From assembly GCA_034008185.1 (NCBI GenBank), contig CM067081.1:27464806-27528805 (forward strand): a stretch of DNA of 64,000 nucleotides. The letters run 5' to 3'. Made by a program: the position numbers and the translations under genes. Shown here piece by piece: positions 1-13,221 of the stretch (positions are counted from its first letter, which is position 1; each line of letters starts with the position of its first letter). The DNA is from Gorsachius magnificus. Taxonomy: Eukaryota > Chordata > Aves > Pelecaniformes > Ardeidae. The notes below the pieces were generated by a model. The model ran no database searches and was not told where the DNA came from. It worked only from the letters and a program-made list of their open reading frames with translations.

Positions 1-3000
1 CTGGGCACTGCTCTTGAACTGAAATTGTCAGTGTTGCCCCAAGTCAGGCACATGTGGAGTTATCCAGGTATCGAGTCATTGCTCTTTTCCTATGGGAAGC
101 TGACCTAGGATACTCAGGGCTCGCAGCTTCTCAGTGGGTGTACGACATGAGCAAAACACTGCTCTTTGTGACATATTCTCCTGCTGTGGTGATGCCATTT
201 TCCTTTCTACACAACCATCTAAACTCTTTCTGTGCTGAGTCATTATCCTTCCCTCCACCTCTTATTCCCTGGGTTACTGCAAATCTGCAGAATCCTAGGC
301 AGTCAAAGAAACTCACTGTATTTTTCAGTATTCCCTTGTCAAGTTATGTCACCTCTTTTTGTCTTCTCTCTCTTCCTCTCTCTAGGGTCATTCTTAACTT
401 TGCACTGGTTTCTTTTCTGTCCCACCAAACAAGCTTGTAACTGTCAAGGCAAAAGCTTTCTTCTTTACAGTTTCTGCCATCTGGAACAGCCTTCTTGTAA
501 ATCTCTGCCCCACCGGTTCACCATTTCATTTTTTTTTTTGGTCATATGAAAACAAATCCCTTCTCCCACCTCTTTCTCTTGGTTCATCTCTCCCTCCAAG
601 ACACTGTAGCTTTTCACGCTTTAACTATTTTCTAACTTCACATTTGAGGCCTGAATGCCGAGTCTAATATTCAAAAGCTTGGTCTTCTGTCCTTCCTCAG
701 GATATTTTGGAATTGGAAGATGTTAAACCTGAACAAAGTTCTGTTAGGTGTTTTCTGAGAGACTGTTAAAAAAGAGACAAATTTACAAATGTTTTAATAA
801 GATATAAGACCAGTTGAAATGCTCCCAAGTGTTTGTTGTATGGTTCAGGAGAGAGTTTGTTTTAGAAGAAATACATTTTCTCCTTCAGTGAAAAGAGCAT
901 TTTCAGAACCCTGTAAGGAATTAACTGATAACAAAAGTCATTGCTACTGGCCATTGTCCAATTGGAGGTAAATTGCAAACATCACTAATTAGTTGAAAAG
1001 CAAAGATGAGATTTCTTCTCATTAAAAAAAATACAAAGAGCTGTCACTCATAAGATTAAAGAGAGATCCCTTCTCTACCTGTCGGAGCCAATTGCCTACA
1101 AAGGCTCAAATCAAAGGTTCATGCATGTTCCTTCATTGTAACAAAGATACGAATAAAGCGCCTAGCACTCTCTTTCAGTGCCTGTGTCTCTGTAATGCTA
1201 ATAATGGTTGGAATGTTCTTCCATTAGGGCATGAGGGATTTAAATCCATAAATAACTTGAGTGAATAGAAACGATTTCCCATCCCTCAAGTGACAAAATA
1301 ATTGATTTTTTTTATTACTTACAAAGAGGGAAGGTGCCATTAATATCGAACAGGAACATGTCTGAATGGATCTCATGTGATTTTTGCAAGAACAGGCAGC
1401 CCCTCCCTGTAGCCAGAGAAAGCCTGCTGTACGCTTAAGACACTTCACAGCCTTTGTGTGCTAAGGTTAGTGGTGAGGGCTAAAGCAGCAAAGTCAGTAC
1501 ACATGGTAGATTATATAAAATGCATTTATTTTTGTAAGAAAGTCAGGGCCTCACACCGTCAATATTTCAGTGAAACATCACAGATGTTTTAACAAAATAA
1601 AGTGATCCGTTCTGTATCATGAAACTAGAAGCTGATGAAATGGAGAATGAGGTGAAACGTCTTAAGCAAAAAAGTGTTTTATCACACATTCAAATGGAAC
1701 ACAGCGTGGCTTATTCATCCATCTTTCTGGCTGTATGTGAGCAGGACAGAAGAGCAGCACCCCAGGGAGCTGGGTTTCATGGCCTCTGTACTGTTCCACA
1801 TACACAGGCTAGCTGTAACCTTGAGGTGCAGATTTTGGAGGACAGTTTCAAGATCAATTTTTCCAATTCAGCTTCTCTAACTGGAGCCTTAGCTGATATT
1901 ACTTGCCTGTCAAGGTTTGTTATATGGGGTGTTGCCAGCCACTGCATTGGTATGAAAGGAGCTTTAAATGAAAGCTGAGGACATTCACTGTATTTTTATT
2001 CTGAAACCATCTGTGTGGAAGGACAAGTAATTAATTCAGCATGAAAATTAAAAGGCATAACTGGAATCTGTTAGAGCAAGTAAACAGGCTCGATAGCAGA
2101 CTGCTGCCCGGGGGGGGCTCTACAGCCTGAGTCCTGGCTATGAGACCCCCGCCAGTGCAGTGCCTTTGCAGTAAAGTGCTTAGGCACCATAGGTACCTTC
2201 TGCTCACATCAGCAGGGAGACCAGCCCAGGATGGAAACCTGCCTGAGAGGCAAGATCAGTACCCAGATGGTGCCGAATCTGTGGCTTCAGCTGCACTACC
2301 GGTACCTGAGCTGGTTAGTTAGGACATACCTGAAAGACGCAAACCGTGGGCTGCAGCCTACCACTGAAAATTGCCAAATCCAGACCTGCCAGCATTGCCA
2401 AGCCTGAAAGCAGCCAGCTGGCCATACTCTGATCAATTCTGTATTACCTATGACACGGGGCAGCTCAGACCCACGGGCTTACCCTGACTCTCCTGGGACC
2501 GATGGGTGCCACAGAGTTGTGCCTCCTGGAGAACAAAATTTCAGCTGATTTCTGCTAAATGTCCTAAAATAGCAGTTTGTTGCCAAAAGCAAGTACTGGC
2601 AGCTCTGTATCTTTTCATTAATTCCTAGATGAGGTTGGTGAGGACAGCTAATGCCCCTAGGTCTCCCTCCCTGTAGCCTCAAATCCTTCCATTGCTGGGA
2701 CTGTGCAGGGCTTCTCAGCCCTTATCAGCCTTCCCACATTGCATGGCAGTCTCCGCTGTAAAATCAGTCTTTTGTTTCCATGAAGACAAAGAAAGTCCCA
2801 GAATCTAATAAGCGGTTGTGAGTGACTAAAACACAGCAACACTGATTCACCTTCATTTGCAGATTGCCACTTCCTAGTTTGTTTTTGTCACTTGTTTGAA
2901 TCTCTGCCAGCTCCTCTGCACAAGCAGGAAAAATCCACACACCCCTACTGCTGGTAATGAAGTACAAAACCAGGCTAGCTGACAAGGTATTTTCTAACTG

Positions 3001-3259
3001 AAAGGCTTTTGTGCCAGGGTATTTCTTTAATATGGAGTTGTGCAGAGAGCGGCACAGAGACCTAACAATGAGTTTACTACTACTAAATAACTGAAATGCC
3101 GTATGAAATGTCGACAGAGGAGGTCTTGAAGTAATTATACCCACTAAAAGCTTCCATTTAAAATGTTACTTTCCACCAGAGACAAGGGGCCAGATTCTGT
3201 ATCCAAGGTAACTTCACAAAGCACTTCAGAGACAGACTGAGTTTGTACTCCAGCAAAAG
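1..3259. other. Unique non-coding DNA, no gene recognised
   Basis: AT-rich, CpG-poor DNA. The + strand is pyrimidine-rich from about 180 to 620, which creates open frames of up to 128 codons (54-440). They have no recognisable domain and a composition expected of low-complexity C/T sequence. A more GC-rich patch at 2090-2330 contains an eight-G run. The stretch at 960-1080 carries homeodomain-type TAATTA and a cluster of A-rich motifs, which could suit a conserved non-coding element but proves nothing. I see no splice-bounded exon, RNA gene or young repeat. Confidence 0.6.
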
Positions 3260-3360
3260 ATAGTGCAATTGATATTATTAATTTCCTCTTGTAGTAGTAG
3301 CCCACTGGGAACCTGGAAAGGACTTGCCAAAGTTATTTATTTCATATAGTAAACAGAGGT
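3260..3360 (+). repeat. Possible ancient MIR-like SINE remnant
   Basis: The order of a TATTATTAATTTCC block, a GGGAACCTGG block and AAGGACTTGCCAAAG resembles the core of MIR-type amniote SINEs, where a TATTATTATCCC stretch is followed by GGGAAACTGAGG and GACTTGCCCAAGGTCAC. The match is by eye and heavily diverged. It could be chance. Confidence 0.3.
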
Positions 3361-6300
3361 AAGCTGAATAAAGGCATATTTTACAGGCCAAGCCTATTGA
3401 GGAACATCCAAAACCAACAGATTTCTTATACTGAACAGCAGCATCGCTGCTGCAGCAGGTTTGTTAGATTCTGTCTATCATGGTCCTTGTTGAAACTGAA
3501 ATCACTGCAGTTAGACATTTAAAAAATCTGGGCCATGACCTTTTTTAACTTACCATCACAAGGAAGATGCAAAGGCATAGGAGCTTCAGCCTTCACCTTT
3601 AGAGCGTGTTCAGGGTGGCAGCACAAAGTGCAGATCCACTGTAGTTTATTCCTGTGCAGCACAGTCCTTTAATTCCTCAGTTCTCATTATAATCCAGTAA
3701 ATAAAAGATATATATAACCAGATGAGAAATACGGAAGAAGGATGAGAGGAATAACAAATTTAAAACTATACAAAAGTTATACCCACTTAATAAAATTTAC
3801 ATACCCACTTAATAAAACTCTACACAATGGAAGACCTTGCCAAGACAGCAGTGAACAGGATATTTTCACAGTCTTGCTAAAGTGGTTCCTATTCACAAAT
3901 AATTTTGTTAATGTGATGCCGAGTCACACAGGACTTTGTGTCCATAACTACAGGCAGGGAAGCTCAAGGTACTAAGAGGGGGAAGATGTTGGGTGTCTAC
4001 AGATGTTAAAACTGTATAACGGGGTGGAGCTTCCCAGAAAACTACAACTCCATTCTCTGGAAACAATCACAAGCTCTGTCACCCTATCAAGTCTGTACTG
4101 TTCCCTAAGAAAGCAGCCCTGGTGAAAGGCAAGATCCAGCATTTTGGGGCAGCAGAGCACCTGGGGCCCAGAAGTGAAGTGCCAGAGGGTGTAGAGACAC
4201 AGCTGGCACCATCCGCGCTTGCACCCCATTGCAGTAACCCACAGAGCTGCAGGTGCACGTCTTAGGGCACGCTTTTAACCTCACAGTAGTTAGAAGCCTC
4301 TCACATTGCACGGGTGAACCTGCACCATGACTCTCTTTGCAGGCTGGAGAAGTTATGTCCAGCTGTAGTTTGTGTAAGCTGACAACCTCTGTAAACATAG
4401 ATGCAAGTCTTAGACCAAAACAGCAAAACCTACTGTGAGCCACTACAACTCCCAACAGCTGTTACAGTGTGAGATGCGTTTTGAAAGAGCGGTTTATCCT
4501 ACTGGGCACAGAAGATAACTGTATTTCTTAGGCCTTTTTTCCCCTTATGATGTTAAAATGGATTCTAACCGCATGTTAGGGTAAGTGTGGCTGATGTGTA
4601 ATGTAACTTGCCCTTGTGATGAAAGGTCTGGGACTGAATAGCAGCATCTCTGTACGGACTAACAGATACGAAATTCAAACTGACTATCTCAAAGTATTCC
4701 TAGCAGAAAATGTAAAAAACCATAGAGGCTTATAAAACCGCTGCTTTCCTCTTCTCTCTTTTGATAATAGTTTAAATCAGAATTACATTTGATCCTATGA
4801 AACCGGTTGCAATTTTTGAAATGAGTCCTTAATTCTTTCTGTTCTGTCTTATAACATTCCTTGGTAATATATATACTTCACATTAGAAGAATTATCTGAT
4901 CTAATTATTTTAGTCCATGCAGCCACATCCTCCCAGTTGCTTCCCTCACCTTTGAATTACATAATTGCAAACCCTGATGCTTGATAGCCACTAATCACCT
5001 CCTTGAGGTATTGATCTGCAGCCTTCAAGTCTCCTAGAGATGAGAAATGACCACCTAATGACTTGATTTCTGCAAAGACAGATGACTGGGAAACATGCCA
5101 TACTGAGAGTTTTATATTGGAAATGACATACCAGAGGCTTCACCTGCCTCCCAGCTGTGTTTGAAATATAAAAAACATCCCCCAGAATCCCACTGATGCA
5201 CCCTTCTCCCATGGCTCTTGGCTCCGGCTTTTGGATCGTCCCCCATTTAACAAATAGCAACACTACAGCACTACCTTTTTCCTTTCACAGCTTTCAGAAA
5301 TTTATGCATGAGTAATCAGAACAAAACCCTTGATGTTTTTATTTCCCTTTTATGTTTTTAGAAGGGTTTCATTAATGTGTTGGAATCAGAAACTCCTTTT
5401 TTCTGTTCATACATACACCCATGTAAATAAATCAGGCAGAGACAGAAGTTCAACACATGAACTATCTCCCACAGAGATCCAATTAAAGCTTGCTGGGTTA
5501 GGTTTTATTCTGGAAAAAACCCAGCCTCAGGTTTTCACAGCTGAATCACAAGCATGTACTTTTTGTAAAATATATGCATATACTCAGTGCTTTACAACCT
5601 AATTGCAGTCTTGGGTTTAAATGATTCACACGTTGCACTGAAGACTGTGTTTCTAGAGGCATTCAGAAAAAAAAAAAAACAGATTCAGGACAGGCTGGAG
5701 AATTAGAAAGGTTATCAAGAACAAATTAGCATCAAAATTCTTCTGTCTTGTGCCATGCATTATTAAACATTAATAAATGCCTTGGAATGTCTCACTGCTT
5801 AATTATCTGTTTTGAAAATGAATTATTAGTGAAACAGACATTTTTAGCTTTAACTAAGTAGGAGACCTTGTGTTTGTGAAGACCTCTGTGTTAAGTCACC
5901 CAAGAGAGTGTTTTTACCTGTAGTTCAAATGTAAGTACCTGCCTTTCCAATTATCAAATAATTTGTTTCTGCTGCATAGTCACCCCTGGGTGCAGGACGT
6001 TATCACAAGGTAGAGACAGAAAACTTGGTGCACTGGCAATTTTTAAATAAAACCCTGCCTTTGATTTCTTCCCTTGCAGCCCAGCTTTCTATTTCCACAC
6101 TCACTGGTTCAGAGGCACGAGGGAATTCTCCAGGTCTGGTGTGTGCGATAAAAAGACAAGGCACCGAAAAATTGACATGCTATGACTGCGGTACGAAATT
6201 GGAGTGGTGACCTCACTGCCCCAATAGCTTTTCTTTCACAGAAATCAAGCTTTGATGGAAGAGGCCTGAACACAGCGGTGGAGAATTAGAGGTTTACCTG

Positions 6301-7570
6301 GTTGTATAACTCCTACCCACTCTTTTCCCTCCACCAACTTGCACAGTAGTTATTGTGGGCCCCAACAAAAGTTTGAGGTTTAGGTTAAACCGTTGTACTT
6401 TAACAGATTTAATGCAGTTGTGGGGTTCCCAGTACCTACACCCTATCCAGTCATCTAACATTTTTGTAAGATGCTACATTCTTCCCTCAGCTATATTTGT
6501 GGCAATACATTTCGTGGTTAATTGTACGTTTAAAAATATTTCGTCTGCCTTTCAGTTTCGCAGATGCTCCCTTGAGAGAAGGCAAATAGGAGAATCTAAT
6601 TTACTTCTCTGTATTGTATATTCTTTTATGTGGCAACCCCCTCTCTTAGGTTTCTCCTTTAAGTCAATAGCCTGTCTTTCTTTACTCACCCTTCACTTTA
6701 AAAACCTTTCATCATCATCGCTAGTCTCTGAACATGTTCTAGTATCTGCCAGGCCCTTTTTTCAGATTAGGGTTATGAGAAGTGCAGATGATGGATAGAT
6801 TGTACAATGGCATTATGGATGTATAATGAGAAGCAGTGAGAGCAGAGGGACAAGGTACCCTGCGGTAACAAAGGGAAGAGTAAAAGAGGGTGAAAGGAGA
6901 AAATGCAATACAGGTAAGAAAAGTAATGGGGCAAGTAAATCATTAGCTACTATGTCATAACAGTACCCAGGGATACCAAGTGAAGGAGGACTGAAGGAGG
7001 CAATGATGCCGTGTCAATGGCCTCCCCGCACCCTCCCAGGGGCTCACAGGGCAAGGCTTAACTGATTTCCTGCTGGGAATGATTCCCCGTTTCTCTTCTG
7101 GGGAAAGTGTTGAACAAATGGTCACAAGGGGTCCCAGCCAAACCACTGGCAGCTGGTAAATTAAACCACCAAGAACTGGAATTAGGGGACACAATGCTGG
7201 TGTGTAAGGGGAGCGGGGGGATATATTCTGAAGTTGATGAGGAGAGGTTGCATTGCAGTAATTTCTTCATTCGAACTGAAATGCCTCTGCCTCATTTTGT
7301 TATGCCAGTGTTTTAAAACTAATAATGTGTATCTGCTTAACTGGCTGGCATGGTGTCCTGGGCAGGAGGTGGTGCACCTTTCTCCTCGCTAAGAGCTTTA
7401 TACCAATAGGTCTCTTACAGAAGACTGATGGATGCTGCCACAGCCAAAGCCCCCCAAGCACAAATGGCAGTGTGAGGTAATTGCGAGAAAGCTCTGTAGT
7501 TGTCAAGTCTATCGTTAATATGTTGGATGTAGTCCCTATAGAGAACTGACAGAAAAAGAAGGGTTTCCAC
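3361..7570. other. Unique non-coding DNA, no gene recognised
   Basis: This stretch holds a 22-bp tandem duplication (3780-3824), an A-run of 13 at about 5669-5681 and AT-rich sequence with homeodomain-like sites at 5690-5850. The largest frame is 147 codons (6355-6798). It is rich in F, L, S and C with no recognisable motif and is most likely fortuitous. No repeat of known type is evident to me apart from the edge of the ancient CR1 that follows. Confidence 0.55.
3780..3824. repeat. 22-bp tandem duplication, two copies
   Basis: The unit TACCCACTTAATAAAA plus a short TTACA or CTCTACA tail occurs twice back to back. The first 16 bases are identical between the copies and the tails differ slightly. 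This looks like a simple local slippage or duplication event. Confidence 0.8.
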
Positions 7571-7800
7571 AAAAAAGGTATAGTGAAGCTGTGGAAGTCC
7601 TTACCACAAGATTACATAAAAGCTAGAAGTTTACAGGGGTTCAAACCACAGAAAGTGCAAGGAAGAGAAATCCACAGAGAGATTTTAAATATATAGAAAC
7701 TTTCTCTCCTTGAAGAAGAGCCTGTGCCACAAAATCTTGGAAGCTGAAGACTTTTAGGGGGAATATTATGTATGTTTGCCCTGTTCTTAAATTCTTTTGG
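7571..7800 (+). mobile_element. Ancient CR1 remnant (old amniote type)
   Basis: Two blocks in the right order resemble the 3' region of old CR1 subfamilies. The first, near 7585-7645, reads GAAGCTGTGGAAGTCC, TTACCACAAGATTACATAAAAG, then a TTTACAGGGGTTCAAA-like segment; this corresponds to the 'wholly conserved tryptophan, proline-cysteine' end of ORF2. The second, near 7740-7790, carries GGGGGAATATTATGTATG followed by TTTGCCCTGTTCTTA, the 3' untranslated part. The sequence is far more diverged than the ATTCTATGA-tailed copies elsewhere in the window, so it is an old insertion. The boundaries are approximate. Confidence 0.5.
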
Positions 7801-9557
7801 TGGTGAGATGGTGTGACATGGTACATATATTTTGAAATTAGCTGAAAATTTGAATCTATTATGATGTACATACAAAGGATAATTCTTGTGATACCAAAAT
7901 GAGATATGTGGATATATGATCACCACAAATGTTAAAAGGCAATTATTTCTTGCAAAACAACCAATCCCTCTCTTATCTTTGTGTTCAGGTTTTAGGAGAG
8001 ACCTACACACTTTCAAGACAAGAGGCTGGAATCAAAGGGGATAATTCTAATAGGTGAAAGGCATGGTCTCAGAATAAATAGTTTTACAGCGCAGTAATTT
8101 TGCCACATCCCTTCTCATGCTAAATCATTGCTATTCTACAGAAGGAAATGACTTGTCTCTTTTGCTGTTTCACAAATGTTAATAATTTTATCATCTCCCC
8201 CCTTGCTAACATTCTCCTGAACTCAGCAGGCAGCAGGCACCCTGTTTACTTGAATTGTCTGCATCTAGTGCAAACATAATAGTTAAAACCAGTACTATTG
8301 CTCCCAAACTCTTATTAATGTGAAGTCTGCTATTCCTGCTGCAGACCTGAAGAAGAGTTTGTGCCCGAAAATTTGTCAGTTGTTCCACCCAAATTAGTTC
8401 TAAAGGAAAAGACTTGTCCCTCTCTACAAGCTTTGCACCAATTAAAAAACACAAAACTTGGAAAAAATACGAAGGAGAGAGGAAACGCAAGCCCAAAGAA
8501 AAGAGGACAGAATAGATAAATCATTGCACAGTGGATGTTGTAAGTTCCTGTTAGTCTAAGAAAACAAAGTTAAAGACCAGTGAGAATGAGACAGATTACT
8601 TCATGCTGAGGACTGACAGGGATTAGATATTGTCTCCAAGACTCCCCAGACCAGGCTGGCATTTAGGGGCTGGTATTATCAAATGATAGGTGAAAAGGGA
8701 ACAGCTCTCCCCTTTGAACACTGTTCAGTCTTTCCACCACAAAAAAGGCAGTGTGGGGCAGCCCAAATACAGGGAGAAGTAGTATCATAGCTTCCTGCTA
8801 GAAATTACAGGATTTCTGAGCCAGGGCTACTTGTGCCAAATCGCCACTATCCTGGCATGTACTATCTCTTCCATGCCAGTTTTTTGACCTGTTGTTAGGC
8901 GATGTGGCCACATGCTGCCAGATTCTGTCATCTCTACAAACAGTGCATTTGAGACTCTGAAGGCTGATGAATTAGGCTTTCTGGTTGCTGATGCTTTGGT
9001 CATGTAGCTGGCAAAAAAAAGAAGAGGAACAGGAGGGTGAAAGCGGTCATTTCTGGGTATTTCTTCACAGCAAGGTCTCTCAAGAAAAGGAGACTTTATG
9101 AACCATATGGAACACAGAAGACATGCAAATTTTTCCCAAATTACTCAAGCAGGAAGATGCCTGAAGGGAGGGGAACTTTCTTCTGCAGCAAATTCCTTCT
9201 ATGGAGATCTGATTCTGGGCTCAGCCAGCTAGTTGGTAATTAGTAGCACCGATAGGAGACGCTAGGTAATGAAGCAGCCAAACGATGAAGGCCATGGCCA
9301 TGGAGATCTCACTTCTGGACTTCAGAATGGCATCATGGTTCTGCTTGTTGTGGAAAGATGCTGTGTGATGGAACACTGAGACATAGAACTGCCCAAGGAT
9401 GGGACTTCTTCCAACTAATTTTTTGCTGTCTAAAAGCTCTCTAGTTTAAACTCTTTTCTTACAATCACTATGTATCCGCTAAAGAGAGAGGTAATCTTTG
9501 CAGACTGATTCACTCTTTATTTGTTTTATATAATTTTCTTAGGATAGGCTGCCATCA
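7801..9557. other. Unique non-coding DNA, no gene recognised
   Basis: Apart from the weak ancient repeat at 8325-8440, I see no feature. Frames of 134 and 96 codons on the minus strand here (7612-8016, 8206-8496) lack recognisable motifs, and the first overlaps the ancient CR1. Confidence 0.55.
8325..8440 (+). repeat. Possible ancient reptile/bird interspersed repeat tail
   Basis: The string CTGAAGAAGAG, then TGTGCCCGAAAATTTGTC, then a CCA-rich and AAGG-containing tail resembles a repeat end I remember from turtle, crocodile and bird DNA. The family name is not certain to me. The match is short and diverged. Confidence 0.28.
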
Positions 9558-10228
9558 TTGGGTACTGATAGATGAAAAGCTGGACATGAGCCAGCAATGT
9601 GCACTGGCAGCCCAGAAAGAAAACCGTACCCTGGGCTGCATCAAAAGCAGCGTGGCCAGGAGGTCGAGGGAGGTGATTCTGCCCCTCTACTCTGCTCTGG
9701 TGAGACCTCACCTGGAGTCCTGCATCCAGCTCTGGAGCCCTCAGCACAAGAAGGACATGGAACTGTTGGAGCGGGTCCAGAGGAGGGCTACAAAAATGAT
9801 CTGAGGGCTGGAGCACCTCTCTTGAGGACAGGCTGAGAGAGTTGGACTTGTTCAGCCTGGAGAAGAGAAGGCTGCGGGGAGACCTGATTGTGGCCTTTCA
9901 GTACCTAAAGGGAGCATATAGGAAAGATGGTGAAAATCTTTTTAGTAGGGCCAGCTGTGACAGGACAAGGGGTAATGGTTTTAAACTACAACAGGGTAGA
10001 TTTAGACTGGATATAAGGAAGAAATTCTTTACAATGAGGGTGGTGAAACACTGGCAGGGGTTGCCCAGAGAGGTGGTGGAGGCCCCATCCCTGGAAACAT
10101 TCAAGGCCAGGTTGGACGGGGCTCTGAGCAACCTATCTAGTTAGCGGTGTCCCTGCTCACTGCAGGGGGCTGGGCTAGGTGACCTCTAGGGGTCCGTTCC
10201 AACCCAAAACATTCTATGATTCTATGAT
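9558..10228 (+). mobile_element. CR1 retrotransposon, 5'-truncated
   Basis: A 5'-truncated CR1 copy of about 670 bp. It contains the C-terminal part of ORF2 (see the separate entry), a short 3' UTR with the CTAGGTGACCTCTAGGGGTC and CCGTTCCAACCC blocks, and the terminal ATTCTATGATTCTATGAT. The subfamily is marked by the peptide [20 protein letters not shown]. The same subfamily recurs in reverse at 36570-37300 and 58104-58446. CR1 copies are normally truncated by incomplete reverse transcription, which fits the missing 5' end. Confidence 0.95.
9586..10144 (+). pseudogene. CR1 ORF2 C-terminal fragment, frameshifted
   Basis: Non-functional remnant of the region after the reverse transcriptase core. 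The first frame (9586-9804) gives [20 protein letters not shown] and continues to [15 protein letters not shown] follows, and the reading continues in another frame from 9842 to 10144 with [15 protein letters not shown], the [11 protein letters not shown] block, and the HW-(x)[14 protein letters not shown] motif that ends all CR1 ORF2 proteins. The switch of frame near 9830 together with the TGA at 9802-9804 breaks the protein. The polymerase catalytic core lies upstream of the truncation point and is absent. Confidence 0.9.
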
Positions 10229-10967
10229 CCTCTGCAAGTGCCTACCTGTCTCTTCGGCTATAGAGGAAGGGACCACAGACAGCTGACCTAGACCAGAGAG
10301 CAGACACTAAACAAGATGAATCCTCCTCAGTCTCTTGGCAACCGATGATCAAAATGCTCTTTTCTCGCAATTTTAAGATGTTTTTCCATCTTTTTTTTCT
10401 CTCTCTGGAGTGTTTTGTGAGAAGGCCAGGTATTTTCGAAGCCATATCCCCCTTGCTAAAAGTTTTCTGTAGCAGAATTTGGAGTTTGGGTGGCTGGCAG
10501 CCTGTAAAGGGCAGCAGGCAGGGAGGTAAGAAGAACATTTTCTGTCTCTCTAGCCTGTCCCCTGAGTTGGAGGGTAGGTCTGAAGCAGAGGAACTTTGAG
10601 GTGAGCTGACCTAAGTTGTTTTGAAGGAAAACATGCATGAGAAGTTGTCTTAAATTTATTGAAAAGGGCAAGGGCAGTGTTTTGCTGAAACCTTCATAGT
10701 GGTAACTCATGGACTTTCTTCCGTAGCTTAAAAATAACTCAGTATAGTGCATATCACTGCACCCTGATGTGGAAAAATCAAATTCAATTACAGGACCATG
10801 CAAGAAAAGGAAACTGATAAAAATAAGAGAAAGCAGAGAATTAGGGTGTTGGTGTAAAACAAGAAAAGAAAGAAGTAAATGTTTCCAGGTGAATTGCTTT
10901 AATTATGTTGAAAATACAACATCTTCCCATCATAACACTCTCTGAATGTAAGTATCTGCAGCAAGGG

Positions 10968-11001
10968 AAAGGGTCTTGTGTAATAAAGGGTCTTGTGTAA
11001 T
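10968..11001. repeat. 17-bp tandem duplication, two copies
   Basis: The unit AAAGGGTCTTGTGTAAT is repeated twice in direct tandem with no mismatch that I can see. Confidence 0.85.
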
Positions 11002-12893
11002 AACCTGTAACATATTCCTCTCTGCAGAGGATATTGCACACAGACAAGAAGGTGTAATGATAGAGTTACTTATCCCCTAACAATTACGAAGGAAAACATC
11101 CAAATTTTATCTCAGGTTCTGCAAAGTGAGGGTCCAGCCCTCCTGCTCTCCTTACATCCGAGTATATCCAGTGCTGTAGACCTGCACCCTCCTCCTCTTC
11201 TGCAACAAGCATTTAACAAGTGATGTTTGTTATTAGTGACATGTAAATTTGCTAGAGCAGCACCACTTGCATGACAGTAACTGAGGACCCACTAGTGGGT
11301 TTATTATCCACCAACCATGCTATGGCTTGTAGTTTTTCTTCACATATTTTGCTGAGCTGAAGCGTAGCACACAGGGAAAAAAAAAGACAAAAAAAGGAAA
11401 AAGGATGTCATTTTAACTTACAGAAATATATCTAATTATATTCTGAGCCATTAGCATTAAATGAATTGCTGTTTCTGCTGGGAGCTAAGGGCCAACAAGT
11501 TTCAGAGCTGTAGCTATGCCTGCTCCATCAGGCAGTGGAAATTTGTGCAGAAATCGGCAGCTGTCTTTGATGATGTTCATAATGTGTTAATGGGTAAAAC
11601 AGCCTTTTTATGGTGGATGTTGCTGTAAAGTATTTTAATACAGGAAAATACTTAAAAAAACAGTTTAGCCATCTTCATCAACTGAAGGGACTCACAAGGG
11701 CTTCTTAGAGTATTGTATTAGTCACATGCCCTATTACTTTTACCTTCAGATTGGTATCCATATTACTCATGAAACCTGCAGCTTCTTGAACACTCTCTCT
11801 GTACTGCTTGGCCTAGACCAGAATTACTGTAGATGAGCTAAGAAGAATTTAATTTATGTTGAAATTTTTCAACTCACTGATATGTTTTGTTCTTAGTCAG
11901 CATTTTTTTAACATTTTATCCCAAAGCCTGTGATACCAAGTGGTCCTTTTAAAGCATGAACTCATGTAGGTAGAAATACTAAAATCTCTCCAGTTATTTT
12001 AAAAAGACAAATCAAGACTTTCTATAACCTTATGTCTCTAATACTGCAGAAATAAACACATTTCAGATCTTGACAACATACTCTTGTCTACTCTGTTATC
12101 TATATGTCTGTGAGTTTGCTTGTTCCAGTCCTATAATGAAAAATCAAATCTGCTTAAGCTTTTAGTCAACTTCACATGTTTTATAAGAAGGAGAATGGAA
12201 TTTAAAAACATAACATGTTTTTAGCTATTGTTTTGAATTTTAGGACTACTATATGCAAGGCAATAGAGGACACAAATATATTGGCAGCCACTGCTTCAAA
12301 TTAATTAATGCAAAATAACTAAGATATGGTGCAGTGCACAAGAGGGGAAAGGAATAATTCAGAATATCACCTAATATATATTACTCAGTTATTTAATTTA
12401 CTATGTTCCTTATCCTATCATGCAGGAGCTATCTGAAATTAATGGAATACATGAAACAGTTTCATGTTCCAAGTCTGTAAGAACTTTTTCTTTTCTCCAT
12501 TCTAGTAAATGAGAAATCTGCCACTGATACTACTGCATCACGGCTAAGATTTTCTAAGACCTAGAACATGGCTTAGTCCCTGTGTGCAAGAGCAGGCCTA
12601 ATGGAAAGACAGAAGTTACTTGTGGTATTAACATGAAGATGGTTGCATGGGCTTTCTACCGATCAGGTCAGGGACCTGCTTCCCAGCTGAAGATGATGGT
12701 ATCAGAAGCATCAGTAGCAGACCTTTAGAGATTTAAACCAGAGGACCCCACAGAGAAACTTGGGGCCTTATGGTAGAACAAGCACATCATCTTCTGAGTG
12801 TTCAACTCTGGAACAGAAGCTGCTTTAGAGAAGAAAAAAGGGTAGGATTTACCTCATCAAAGCTGTGCTGTTAAAAGACTGTGCATCTGGACA

Positions 12894-12933
12894 ACTCTCC
12901 CTAGACTAGGCTCACTAGCTCTCCCTAGACTAG
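12894..12933. repeat. Tandem duplication with 25-bp period
   Basis: CTCTCCCTAGACTAG occurs twice, the copies offset by 25 bp and separated by GCTCACTAG. This is a local duplication. Confidence 0.8.
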
Positions 12934-13221
12934 TCCACAGAGAGAAATTCATTTCACTGCACTCTACAGGTTCCCAACTCTCTCTCCACTGTGTGTGTCT
13001 ATGGATTGACTCCACTGAATCAGACATACAACTGTAAGGGATGAAATGGGGTGGGGCAATTTCAGCACTCATTACACTGGAATATTAGCCGAGTATTCAA
13101 TTTACCAGGTCACACTTCAAGCCTGAATGCTTTGGGAATGCCCCAGAGTCCTTGGAGTTGACTCAATTCATCTTCCATCCTTGACTGTCTCCTCTGCCTG
13201 CCATGCGTAACCATCAGTACT

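Larger units (their letters stand above)
10229..13221. other. Unique non-coding DNA, no gene recognised
   Basis: AT-rich DNA with two small tandem duplications (10968-11001 and 12894-12933). Frames of up to 115 codons (10456-10803, minus) have no recognisable domain. From 11850 to 12550 the sequence is strongly AT-rich and stop-rich in all frames. I see no young repeat. Confidence 0.6.

Noticed and set aside
6355..6798. 147-codon + strand frame
   Set aside because: Hydrophobic T-rich translation without a motif, no start context, no exon signals and no related neighbour.
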